Shown here: one piece after another, positions 34,259-41,787 of the stretch
Layout: each line of letters begins with the position of its first letter
Position numbering within the stretch: position 1 is the first letter of the stretch
Origin: JAFKFH01 sp017307375
GTDB taxonomy: Bacteria > Pseudomonadota > Alphaproteobacteria > Ferrovibrionales > Ferrovibrionaceae
NCBI GenBank assembly: GCA_965229335.1
Contig: OZ245874.1
Span: 6,882,001-6,946,000 of the forward strand
Direction of reading: 5' to 3'
Length of the DNA stretch: 64,000 nt
Made by a program: the position numbers and the translations under genes
Notes under the pieces: model-generated
The model's database searches: none
What the model was told of the DNA's origin: nothing
Seen by the model: the letters and a program-made list of their open reading frames with translations, nothing else

Positions 34259-35032
34259 ATGCATCGCCGCAGCTTCGCCCTCCTCGGCCTCGCGCTGGCG
34301 CTGGCCCCGACCTTGGCATGGGCCCAGTCGGCACAGGAAATCCTTGCCGCGTCCGACCGCGTGCGCAATCCCGGCACACCGTTCAGCCTGACCAACGTGC
34401 TGACCGAATATCGCGGCGGCAAGCCGGGAGACCGCATGGTGCTGCAGGTCTATTCGAAGGAGGACACGGCGTCGGGCAAGTTCCGCAGCCTGGTGCGCTT
34501 CGTCGAACCGCCGCGGGACGAGAACAAGCTGATCCTGCAGGACGGCCTGATCATGTGGTTCTACGATCCGGAGGCAAAGAGCTCGATACGCCTGTCCCCG
34601 CAACAGCGGCTGATGGGCCAGGCCTCGAACGGCGACGTCGTCACCGTCAATTTCGCCAGGGACTACAAGGCCAGCCTCGCCGGCGAGGAGACGATCGCCG
34701 ATGCCGACCGCCAGAACCATGATTGCTGGCGCCTCGACATGACCGCATCGAGCGAGGGCACGACCTACGCCCGGATCGAGTACTGGGTGGCCAAGGCGAC
34801 CGCGCGGCCGATCAAGGGCAAGTTCTATTCCGACAGCGGCCGGCTGCTGAAGACTGCCTATTATCGCCGCTACCAGGACATCATGGGTGGCCAGCGCCCG
34901 ACCGAGACCCTGATCATCGACGGCATCGACACCCAGCTCGTCACCCGGATGCTCTATTCCGACTTCACCCCCCGCGAGATTCCGGAAAGCTGGTACCAGC
35001 GCGACTATCTGCCCCGTTTCCGGCCCGAATGA
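34259..35032 (+). CDS. LolA-like outer-membrane lipoprotein-sorting protein
   Basis: Encodes 257 residues from ATG at 34259, behind GAGGAGAAAAGG. The signal peptide ends AWA at about 22. The mature protein has the features of the LolA-like family PF17131: LTEYRGGKPGDRMVLQVY, RFVEPPRDENKLILQDGLIMWFYDP, and a C-terminal YRRYQDIMGGQRPTETLII. The fold is an open beta barrel that shields lipid or acyl chains in the periplasm. It lies between the permease and barrel genes, exactly where a carrier would be expected. True LolA partners with LolCDE. This paralogue probably handles a different cargo. Confidence 0.88.
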   Translation: MHRRSFALLGLALALAPTLAWAQSAQEILAASDRVRNPGTPFSLTNVLTEYRGGKPGDRMVLQVYSKEDTASGKFRSLVRFVEPPRDENKLILQDGLIMWFYDPEAKSSIRLSPQQRLMGQASNGDVVTVNFARDYKASLAGEETIADADRQNHDCWRLDMTASSEGTTYARIEYWVAKATARPIKGKFYSDSGRLLKTAYYRRYQDIMGGQRPTETLIIDGIDTQLVTRMLYSDFTPREIPESWYQRDYLPRFRPE

Positions 35033-36444
35033 GGGTTGCAGCCCTCGCCCTGGCCATCGCCCTGGCGGCAAGCCCCGCGCTTGCCGCCGGGGAAGATGCC
35101 GATCTCGATCTGATTCCCGATGCGGTGATGAATGCACCCGCCTCGGACCAGCCGGATTTCGTTGCCACGCGCAGCGGGCAGTTCCGTTGGCGCGCCTTTC
35201 TCGAGGCAGCGCCGGAAGCGGATTTTCCGCGGACCAACCTGGTGGTGCCGCTGCCGCCGGGTTTCCAGCCCCATTGGCGCAACCGCCTGTCGGCTGACTT
35301 CCGCGGCGAATACCGCTTCGACCAGGACTGGTCGGCAACGATCGCCGAGCGGTTGAACTTCCTGTCGAACCAGGGATCGGACCCGCAGGGGCGCGACATC
35401 GTCAACGACCTGCGCGAGGCCTATGTCAGCTGGCGCGGAGCGGGCGAAACCTTCGCCGATGCCGGACGCATCAACCTGAAGAGCGGGGTGGCGCTGGGCT
35501 TCAACCCGACCGACTATTTCCGCACCAACGCCGTCGACATCTACGTCTCCAACGATCCGACGGTCCTGCGCGACAACCGGCTCGGCACGCTGATGGCCCG
35601 GGCCCAGATGGTTCGCGAGATCGGCGCAGTGACGCTCGCGGCCGCCCCCGGCCTGGGCTACGACCCCGGTGCCTGGTGGGCCGATGCCCGCTCGATCGGC
35701 TTGAACCTGCAGAATACCAACTATCACAGCCGGTTCCTGGCCAAGACGACGCTGAACTTCGATCGCGACGTGACGCCGGAAGTGCTGTTCTACAACGAAG
35801 GCGGCCAGACCCGGATAGGATTGAATGCCACCAAGGGCATCGGCGACGCAGTCGTCGCCTATGCCGAGTATTCCGGCGGCCGCGACCGGCCGCTGGCGGC
35901 CGACGCCCTGATCGAAGGCGTGCGGTACGGCCGGCTGCCCAAGAATTCGGTCCCGGTCTATCCGACCTCATTCGACCGGCGCTTCATGAACCAGCTGGCC
36001 GCGGGCTTCGCCTATGCGCTGCCGCCCAAGCTCAGCCTGAACGTCGAATACCATTACAACCAGGGGGGATTCTCGCAGGCCCAGTTCGACCGCTGGATCG
36101 CAACCGGCCAGGCGCTTGCCCCCTATGCCGCGCTGGGGGCGACCGGCCAGCTGTGGTGGCAGCGCCAGTTCGCGGTCAACCAGCTCGAACCGTTCATGCG
36201 CCACCAGATCTTCCTGCGCGCCAGCCTCGACAACATCTTCGTCCCGAACCTGAACATCTCCGGCGTCGCCTTCGTCTCGCCCTATGACGGCTCGTTCTCG
36301 TGGCAGGTGACGACCGACTACGCCGTCACCCCGCAGGTCTCCGTCGGCGCGCTGGTCGGCGCCAATGTCGGCGGGCCGAAGACGGTCTATGGCAGCCTGC
36401 CGCAGGGTGGCAGCATCATCGGCAAGTTCCGCGTCTACTTCTGA
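35029..36444 (+). CDS. Outer-membrane beta-barrel protein of the ABC/LolA-like operon
   Basis: Encodes 471 residues from the ATG that overlaps the LolA-like stop (ATGA). The signal peptide ends ALA (about 1-19). The rest consists of alternating aromatic beta strands with short turns, and the last residue is phenylalanine (GKFRVYF), as required for insertion by the BAM complex. I do not recognise a named family; AlgE or DUF1302-like barrels would be the comparison. It is the likely outer-membrane exit or receptor of this operon. The 3' end overlaps the convergent gluQ gene by 10 bases. Confidence 0.82.
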   Translation: MRVAALALAIALAASPALAAGEDADLDLIPDAVMNAPASDQPDFVATRSGQFRWRAFLEAAPEADFPRTNLVVPLPPGFQPHWRNRLSADFRGEYRFDQDWSATIAERLNFLSNQGSDPQGRDIVNDLREAYVSWRGAGETFADAGRINLKSGVALGFNPTDYFRTNAVDIYVSNDPTVLRDNRLGTLMARAQMVREIGAVTLAAAPGLGYDPGAWWADARSIGLNLQNTNYHSRFLAKTTLNFDRDVTPEVLFYNEGGQTRIGLNATKGIGDAVVAYAEYSGGRDRPLAADALIEGVRYGRLPKNSVPVYPTSFDRRFMNQLAAGFAYALPPKLSLNVEYHYNQGGFSQAQFDRWIATGQALAPYAALGATGQLWWQRQFAVNQLEPFMRHQIFLRASLDNIFVPNLNISGVAFVSPYDGSFSWQVTTDYAVTPQVSVGALVGANVGGPKTVYGSLPQGGSIIGKFRVYF

Positions 36445-37280
36445 CCGAAGCCCGCCATCGCACGCACCTCGGCCGGCGTCCGCCCGGCTTCGCGCAGCGT
36501 CCGCAAGGTCAGGGATCGGTCCCGCTTGGCATAGCGCCGGCCGGTTTCGTCGGTCAGCAGCCGGTGATGGCGGTAGCGCGGCACCGGCAGATCGAGCAGC
36601 GCCTGCAGCAGGCGATGGACATGGGTCGCCGGGAACAGGTCGACGCCCCGGGTCACCAGGGTCACGCCCTGCAGCGCATCGTCGACGGTGACCGCCAGGT
36701 GATAGCTGGCCGGGGTCTCCTTGCGGGCCAGCACGACGTCGCCGAACATCTCCGGTTCGGCGCGCTGGACGCCGGCCATTTCATCGATCCAGGTCAGCGC
36801 GCCGCCTGTCGCGGCCCGCGCCGCCGCGACGTCGAGGCGCCAGGCATGGGGGTCGCCGCCGGCGATCCGGCCCGCCGCCGCGGACCGGTCGAGATGGCGG
36901 CAGGTGCCGGGATAGACCGGCCCGTCCGGCCCGTGCGGCGCGTGGCCGGACGCCGCGATTTCGGCCGCGATCTGCTGGCGGGTGCAGAAACAGGGATAGA
37001 CCAGGCCGAGCGACGCCAACCGGTCGAGCGCCGCGCGGTAGTCGTCCATATGCTGGGACTGGCGCCGTACCGGCCGCGGCCAGTCGAGGCCGAGCCAGGC
37101 AAGGTCCTCCGCGATGCCGGCCACGAACTCGGGCCGGCACCGCGTACCGTCGATATCCTCGATGCGCAGGAGGAACGTGCCCCCGGCCTCGCGGGCCGCA
37201 GCCTCGGCGATCAGCGCGGAATGAGCGTGGCCGAGGTGAAGGTAACCGGTCGGGCTCGGCGCGAAGCGGGTAATCGTCAT
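36435..37280 (-). CDS. gluQ: Glutamyl-Q tRNA(Asp) synthetase
   Basis: Encodes 281 residues from ATG at 37280 (MTITRFAPSPTGYLHLGHA). An upstream frame extension has no family sequence. It has the class I HIGH motif (PTGYLHLGHA), the zinc ligands YPCFC and TCRHL, and a KMSKS-like YAKRDRS. It lacks the anticodon-binding domain of GltX, which is the hallmark of GluQ. It glutamylates the queuosine base of tRNA(Asp) without tRNA charging. Length is normal for the family. Confidence 0.94.
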   Translation of the reverse strand: MTITRFAPSPTGYLHLGHAHSALIAEAAAREAGGTFLLRIEDIDGTRCRPEFVAGIAEDLAWLGLDWPRPVRRQSQHMDDYRAALDRLASLGLVYPCFCTRQQIAAEIAASGHAPHGPDGPVYPGTCRHLDRSAAAGRIAGGDPHAWRLDVAAARAATGGALTWIDEMAGVQRAEPEMFGDVVLARKETPASYHLAVTVDDALQGVTLVTRGVDLFPATHVHRLLQALLDLPVPRYRHHRLLTDETGRRYAKRDRSLTLRTLREAGRTPAEVRAMAGFGQK

Positions 37281-37344
37281 GATGGCATCGAAGATACATG
37301 AGCGCGGCTGACAGGACACCTCCGCAGCAGTTAGGGTGATCGGC

Positions 37345-38046
37345 ATGAACAGCCCGATTCTCCTCGACGGTCCCCGCGTCGCCCCGGCATCCGGCACGGC
37401 GACGCACCTGGTCGTGCTGGTCCATGGCTATGGCGCCGACGGCAGCGACCTCATCGGTCTGGCGCCCCACTGGCAGCGCCTGCTGCCGCAGGCCGCCTTC
37501 GTCGCACCGAACGCGCCGGAGCGGATCCCCGGCATGCCCTGGGGCTATCAGTGGTTTTCTCTGAGCGCCTATGACCCGGACATGCTGCGGCGCGATCCGG
37601 TCCTGGCGCCCGGCATCTATCAGGAAATGCGCGAGGGCGCTGCGCGCGCGGCGGCGCCGCTGGCCGCGTTCCTCGACGCCGAACTGGCGCGCCACCGGCT
37701 GGGGCCGGACCGGCTGGCGCTGGTCGGGTTCAGCCAGGGGACGATGATGGCGCTGCAGGTCGGGCTGCGGCGTCATGTCGCGCCGGCGGCGATCGTCGGG
37801 TTCTCCGGCGCGCTGATCGGGGCCGACCGGCTGCCGACCGAGATTACCGCACGGCCGCCGGTCCTGCTGATCCATGGCGACGAGGACGAAATCGTCCCGG
37901 TCGAGGCGTTGCAGGCAGGGGTTGACGGCCTGGCGGCGGCAGGCGTCGCCGTGCGCGCGCATGTCTGCGCCGGGCTAGGCCATGGAATCGACCAGGAAGG
38001 ACTGGAGCTTGCCGGCGACTTCCTCGCCGAATACCTGAAGGCCTGA
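37345..38046 (+). CDS. Alpha/beta hydrolase, phospholipase/carboxylesterase family
   Basis: Encodes 233 residues from ATG at 37345 (a GTG three codons earlier is possible). The catalytic serine is in LVGFSQGTMMAL, the aspartate in LIHGDEDEIVPVE, and the histidine in GLGHGIDQEG. An HGYGADGSDLIGLAPHW oxyanion loop is near the N-terminus. This is the cytosolic carboxylesterase (YpfH/Est) layout, acting on small esters or lysophospholipids. The diguanylate cyclase gene follows 15 bases downstream. Confidence 0.9.
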   Translation: MNSPILLDGPRVAPASGTATHLVVLVHGYGADGSDLIGLAPHWQRLLPQAAFVAPNAPERIPGMPWGYQWFSLSAYDPDMLRRDPVLAPGIYQEMREGAARAAAPLAAFLDAELARHRLGPDRLALVGFSQGTMMALQVGLRRHVAPAAIVGFSGALIGADRLPTEITARPPVLLIHGDEDEIVPVEALQAGVDGLAAAGVAVRAHVCAGLGHGIDQEGLELAGDFLAEYLKA

Positions 38047-38061
38047 GCCTCCGGGGCAGCC

Positions 38062-39237
38062 ATGGATCTCGACATCCCGACCCTGTCCGTCGTCACGAGC
38101 ATCAACTCGCTGATCTCGGCGACGTCGATCGGCATGCTGTGGCTGGTCCATGGCCGCTATCCCGGGGTCGGCCACTGGACGGCCGGCGCCTTCTCGGTCT
38201 TCGCCGGCGGGGTGATCGTCGTCGCCCGGTCGGTCCTGCCCGAGCTGGTCTCGCTGGTGGCAGGCAACATCCTGATCATTGCGGGATACGGGCTGGTTCT
38301 ACGCGGCCTCAACCTGTTCACCCGGCAGCCCCGGCAGCCCTTCCTCGAAATCGGAACGGTGATCACGATCGGGGCGGCGCAGACCGGTATAGGCCTGTCG
38401 GGTGCCCCGTTGGCGGTGCGAATCGTGCTGTTGTCGACGTTCTGCGCGGTCCTGGCGGCCGCCATGGCGCAACGCTTCTTCGCCTATGGCCGCGCCCAGC
38501 CGTTCATGGCGTCGGTCTGCCTGCTGGGCGGGTCGATCGCCGCGGGACATGCGCTGTTCATGGCGACGATCGCGCTGCTGGTGGCCTTTGGCGCCCCGAC
38601 ACCCAGCCCGCTCGAACCGAACCCGGTGCGTGCCGCCACCTATTTCGAAGCCAGCCTGATCATCATGCTGCTGGCGCTCAGCCTGATCCTGCTCGTCACC
38701 CGCCGGCTGGAGCTCGAACTCGGCCGGCTGGCCGCGTTCGACGAACTGACCGGCTGCTATACGCGCCGCGCCTTTCTAGCCGAATGCGGCAACGAACTGG
38801 CGCGGATCGGCCGCGAAGGCGGCCGCTGTGCAGTGGTGATGTTCGACGCCGACAATTTCAAGTCGGTCAACGACGGGCACGGCCACCATGTCGGCGATGC
38901 GGTGCTGGCCGAGATCGCCCGCCGGGTCGCCGCCTGCCTGGAACCGCAGGACCGGCTGGGCCGCCAGGGGGGTGAGGAATTCTGCGCCCTGCTGGCCAAT
39001 ACCGGGCAGGAACGGGCGCAGATGCGGGCCGAGGAATTGCGCCGGGCAGTGGCCGAACGGCCGATCCAGCTCGGCGACCAGGAAATCGCGGTGACGATCA
39101 GCCTGGGGGTGGCGATCAGCCCGGATCACGCCACCGAGATAGCCGGCCTGCTGAAGGCGGCCGACGGGGCGCTCTACCGCGCCAAGCACGGCGGCCGCAA
39201 CCGGGTGGAGGTAGCCCCTCTCCCGGCCGCGACCTGA
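38062..39237 (+). CDS. Membrane diguanylate cyclase (GGDEF domain)
   Basis: Encodes 391 residues. The N-terminal 220 residues have six or seven membrane helices (LISATSIGMLWLVHG, ILIIAGYGLVL, LIIMLLALSLILLVT). The GGDEF domain follows (about 230-385) with FDELTGCYTRRAF, DADNFKSVNDGHGH and the active-site RQGGEEF (about 304-308). The motif is GGEEF, which is catalytically competent in known enzymes. The RxxD inhibitory site is absent (EPQD instead), so product inhibition at that site is not expected. It makes c-di-GMP at the inner membrane in response to an unknown signal. Confidence 0.92.
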   Translation: MDLDIPTLSVVTSINSLISATSIGMLWLVHGRYPGVGHWTAGAFSVFAGGVIVVARSVLPELVSLVAGNILIIAGYGLVLRGLNLFTRQPRQPFLEIGTVITIGAAQTGIGLSGAPLAVRIVLLSTFCAVLAAAMAQRFFAYGRAQPFMASVCLLGGSIAAGHALFMATIALLVAFGAPTPSPLEPNPVRAATYFEASLIIMLLALSLILLVTRRLELELGRLAAFDELTGCYTRRAFLAECGNELARIGREGGRCAVVMFDADNFKSVNDGHGHHVGDAVLAEIARRVAACLEPQDRLGRQGGEEFCALLANTGQERAQMRAEELRRAVAERPIQLGDQEIAVTISLGVAISPDHATEIAGLLKAADGALYRAKHGGRNRVEVAPLPAAT

Positions 39238-39247
39238 CGGGCTCGGT

Positions 39248-40009
39248 TCAGCGCGGCGCCATGCGGATGGCGCCGTCGAGGCGGATGGTCTCGCCGTTCA
39301 GCATCGTGTTCTCGGCGATGTGGCGGGCAAGCCTGGCATATTCCTCCGGCTGGCCCAGGCGGCGCGGGAACGGCACCGAGGCGGCCAGGCTGTCCTGGGC
39401 TTCCTGCGGCAGGCCCTTGAGCATCGGGGTCAGGAACAGGCCCGGGGCGATCGTGCAGACGCGGATGCCGAACTGGGCGAATTCGCGCGCCAGCGGCAGC
39501 GTCAGCCCGACGACACCGGCCTTCGACGAGGCATAGGCGGGCTGGCCGATCTGGCCGTCGAATGCCGCGACCGAGGCGGTGTTGACGATGACGCCGCGCT
39601 CGTTGTCGGCCAGCGGCTCCAGCTTCTGCATGGCCGCCGCGGCCAGGCGGATCATGTTGAAGGTGCCGATCAGGTTGACGCGGATCACCTTTTCATAGGC
39701 GGCGAGCGCCAGCGGGCCGTCCTTGCCGACCGCCTTGGCCGGGGTGCCGACGCCGGCGCAGTTGACCAGCATGCGCGCCGGGCCGTGGGCCGCGGCCGCC
39801 TTGGCCAGCGCCGCCTCGGCGCTGTCGGAAGAACCGACGTCGCATTCGACGGCGACGCCGCCGATTTCCCTGGCCAGTTCCTCGGCCGCGGCGACGTTCA
39901 TGTCGGCCAGCGCGACCTTGGCGCCGGCGGCGGCGAGTTCGCGGGCGGTGGCGGCCCCAAGGCCCGAAGCGCCGCCGGTCACGACCGCGGCAATGCCGTT
40001 CAACTGCAT
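39248..40009 (-). CDS. Short-chain dehydrogenase, 3-hydroxyacyl-CoA dehydrogenase type II-like
   Basis: Encodes 253 residues from ATG at 40009. The NAD-binding GGASGLGAATA, LADMN (NAD preference), LVNCAGVGTP, and the catalytic serine with YASSK (Tyr-x-x-x-Lys) are all present. MLKGLPQEAQDSLAASVPFPRRLG matches the type II 3-hydroxyacyl-CoA dehydrogenase (HSD17B10) group. It would oxidise branched or short 3-hydroxyacyl-CoA in the cytosol. It is convergent with the diguanylate cyclase gene and divergent from ahcY. Confidence 0.9.
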   Translation of the reverse strand: MQLNGIAAVVTGGASGLGAATARELAAAGAKVALADMNVAAAEELAREIGGVAVECDVGSSDSAEAALAKAAAAHGPARMLVNCAGVGTPAKAVGKDGPLALAAYEKVIRVNLIGTFNMIRLAAAAMQKLEPLADNERGVIVNTASVAAFDGQIGQPAYASSKAGVVGLTLPLAREFAQFGIRVCTIAPGLFLTPMLKGLPQEAQDSLAASVPFPRRLGQPEEYARLARHIAENTMLNGETIRLDGAIRMAPR

Positions 40010-40101
40010 TTGTTGTTCCCCACAACAGTCATCATGGAGGTGGCTGTGTAGCAAATCCCGACCGGGCTGGCGAGGGGCCGCCTGCGGGCCGGATTAAAGA
40101 C

Positions 40102-40117
40102 ATAAGGATTTCTTTAT
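40102..40117. promoter_or_regulatory. Imperfect palindrome upstream of ahcY (candidate operator)
   Basis: The 16 bases ATAAGGAT-TTCTTTAT form an imperfect dyad with six of eight paired positions. It lies 8 bases upstream of the -35 of the ahcY promoter, in a small AT-rich patch between divergent genes. ArsR-type regulators that sense S-adenosylhomocysteine use short dyads at ahcY in other proteobacteria. I cannot say this is the same site. Confidence 0.4.
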
Positions 40118-40124
40118 ATGCTGC

Positions 40125-40153
40125 TGGACAGGGCGCCGGGCCGCTGCTATAGA
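40125..40153 (+). promoter_or_regulatory. Sigma-70 promoter of ahcY
   Basis: TGGACA (40125-40130) and TATAGA (40148-40153) are 17 bases apart, each five of six to consensus. The predicted start near 40160 gives a leader of about 40 bases with AAGGAG at 40186-40191. This is the best-looking promoter in the window and fits a housekeeping gene. Confidence 0.72.
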
Positions 40154-40201
40154 CCGAGCCAGCAGAAGTCCCGCCCAGGGCAACCAAGGAGCAAAAGCGT
40201 C

Positions 40202-41587
40202 ATGACGGATTATGTGGTCAAGGACCTCGGCCTCGCCGACTGGGGCCGCAAGGAAATCACCATCGCCGAAACCGAGATGCCCGGCCTGATGGCGCTGCGC
40301 GAGGAATTCGGCGCGTCGCAGCCGCTGAAGGGTGCCCGCATCGCCGGCTCGCTGCACATGACGATCCAGACCGCGGTGCTGATCGAGACGCTGAAGGCGC
40401 TCGGCGCCGATGTCCGCTGGGCCTCGTGCAACATCTTCTCGACCCAGGACCAGGCCGCCGCCGCGATCGCCGCCGCCGGCATCCCGGTGTTCGCGGTCAA
40501 GGGCGAGAGCCTGGCCGACTATTGGGAATATACCCACAAGATCTTCGAGTTCGCCGACGGCGCGAACATGATCCTGGACGACGGCGGCGACGCCACCCTG
40601 CTGATGCATCTCGGCCCCCGCGCCGAGCAGGATCCGTCGCTGATCGCCAAGCCGACCAACGAGGAAGAGGAAGCCCTGTTCGCGGCGATGAAGAAGCGCA
40701 TCGCCGAGCAGCCGGGCTGGTACTCGCGGATGGCCGAGAAGATCCGCGGCGTCTCGGAGGAGACCACCACGGGCGTCCATCGCCTCTACCAGATGCAGCA
40801 GGAAGGCCGCCTGCGCTTCCCCGCCATCAACGTCAACGACAGCGTGACCAAGTCGAAGTTCGACAACCTCTACGGCTGCCGTGAAAGCCTGGTCGACGGC
40901 ATCAAGCGTGCCACCGACGTGATGATGGCCGGCAAGGTCGCAGTCGTCGCCGGCTACGGCGACGTCGGCAAGGGCTCGGCCGCCTCGCTGCGCAGCCAGG
41001 GCGCCCGCGTGCTGGTCACCGAGATCGACCCGATCTGCGCGCTGCAGGCGGCGATGGAAGGCTACCAGGTGGTGACGATGGAAGAGGCCGCCCCGCTCGG
41101 CGACATCTTCGTCACCGCCACCGGCAATGTCGACGTCATCACGCTCGACCACATGCGCCAGATGAAGGATCGCGCGATCGTCTCCAACATCGGTCACTTC
41201 GATTCGGAGATCCAGATCGGCGCGCTGAAGAACTACCCCTGGCACAACGTCAAGCCGCAGGTCGACGAGGTTGAATTCCCCGACGGCAAGCGCCTGATCG
41301 TGCTGGCCGAAGGCCGGCTGGTCAATCTGGGCTGCGCGACCGGCCATCCGAGCTTCGTGATGAGCGCGTCGTTCACCAACCAGGTGCTGGCGCAGATCGA
41401 GCTGTGGGGCAACACGGCCAAGTACGAGAAGAAGGTCTACACCCTGCCCAAGCATCTCGACGAGAAGGTGGCCTCGCTGCATCTCGCCAAGCTCGGCGTG
41501 CACCTGACCAAGCTGACCGACCAGCAGTCGGCCTATATCGGCGTCAACACGGCCGGCCCGTTCAAGCCCGACCACTACCGTTACTGA
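40202..41587 (+). CDS. ahcY: S-adenosylhomocysteine hydrolase (adenosylhomocysteinase)
   Basis: Encodes 461 residues from ATG at 40202 with AAGGAG ten bases before. The NAD-binding GYGDVGKGSAASLRSQGA, substrate segments GSLHMTIQTAVLIETL and HLDEKVASLHL, and the C-terminal KPDHYRY end are all intact. It splits S-adenosylhomocysteine to adenosine and homocysteine, which removes the inhibitor of methyltransferases. It has a strong promoter and an ideal terminator, and the divL-like gene follows in the same direction. Confidence 0.97.
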   Translation: MTDYVVKDLGLADWGRKEITIAETEMPGLMALREEFGASQPLKGARIAGSLHMTIQTAVLIETLKALGADVRWASCNIFSTQDQAAAAIAAAGIPVFAVKGESLADYWEYTHKIFEFADGANMILDDGGDATLLMHLGPRAEQDPSLIAKPTNEEEEALFAAMKKRIAEQPGWYSRMAEKIRGVSEETTTGVHRLYQMQQEGRLRFPAINVNDSVTKSKFDNLYGCRESLVDGIKRATDVMMAGKVAVVAGYGDVGKGSAASLRSQGARVLVTEIDPICALQAAMEGYQVVTMEEAAPLGDIFVTATGNVDVITLDHMRQMKDRAIVSNIGHFDSEIQIGALKNYPWHNVKPQVDEVEFPDGKRLIVLAEGRLVNLGCATGHPSFVMSASFTNQVLAQIELWGNTAKYEKKVYTLPKHLDEKVASLHLAKLGVHLTKLTDQQSAYIGVNTAGPFKPDHYRY

Positions 41588-41631
41588 CGGGCGCTGACAG
41601 CTTCCGCGTCACTGCGACCCGGTGCGGAGCG

Positions 41632-41664
41632 GACGGCGGCAGGCAACTGCCGCCGTCTTTCTTT
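41632..41664 (+). terminator. Rho-independent terminator of ahcY
   Basis: A perfect 11-bp stem (GACGGCGGCAG at 41632-41642, complement at 41647-41657) with a GCAA tetraloop is followed by TTTCTTT. It lies 44 bases after the ahcY stop, and is the clearest terminator in the window. Confidence 0.92.
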
Positions 41665-41710
41665 CCGCTGTCATTCTTCCCGCCGTCATTCTTCCCGCCG
41701 TCATTCTTCT
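41651..41710. repeat. Four tandem copies of a 15-bp unit between ahcY and the divL-like gene
   Basis: The unit CGCCGTCATTCTTCC occurs at 41681-41695, with one-base variants at 41666-41680 and 41696-41710 and a degenerate copy (12 of 15) at 41651-41665. The first copy overlaps the 3' arm of the ahcY terminator, so the repeat may have grown by slippage from it. Such arrays can vary in copy number between strains. Confidence 0.8.
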
Positions 41711-41787
41711 CGGGCCACCTGGCTACATGCTATGCTGCCGGCCGTGCCGATCATTCGCCCTTCATCGTCGCTCCACGGGTCCGGCCG

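Noticed and set aside
40154..40201. SAH or SAM riboswitch ahead of ahcY
   Set aside because: The predicted leader is only about 40 bases and shows no pseudoknot or conserved core, too short for known SAH riboswitches.
41666..41710. CTGTCAT/CCGTCAT heptamers as a second Pho box
   Set aside because: They recur every 15 bases, not 11, because they belong to a tandem repeat. PhoB dimers need an 11-base period.
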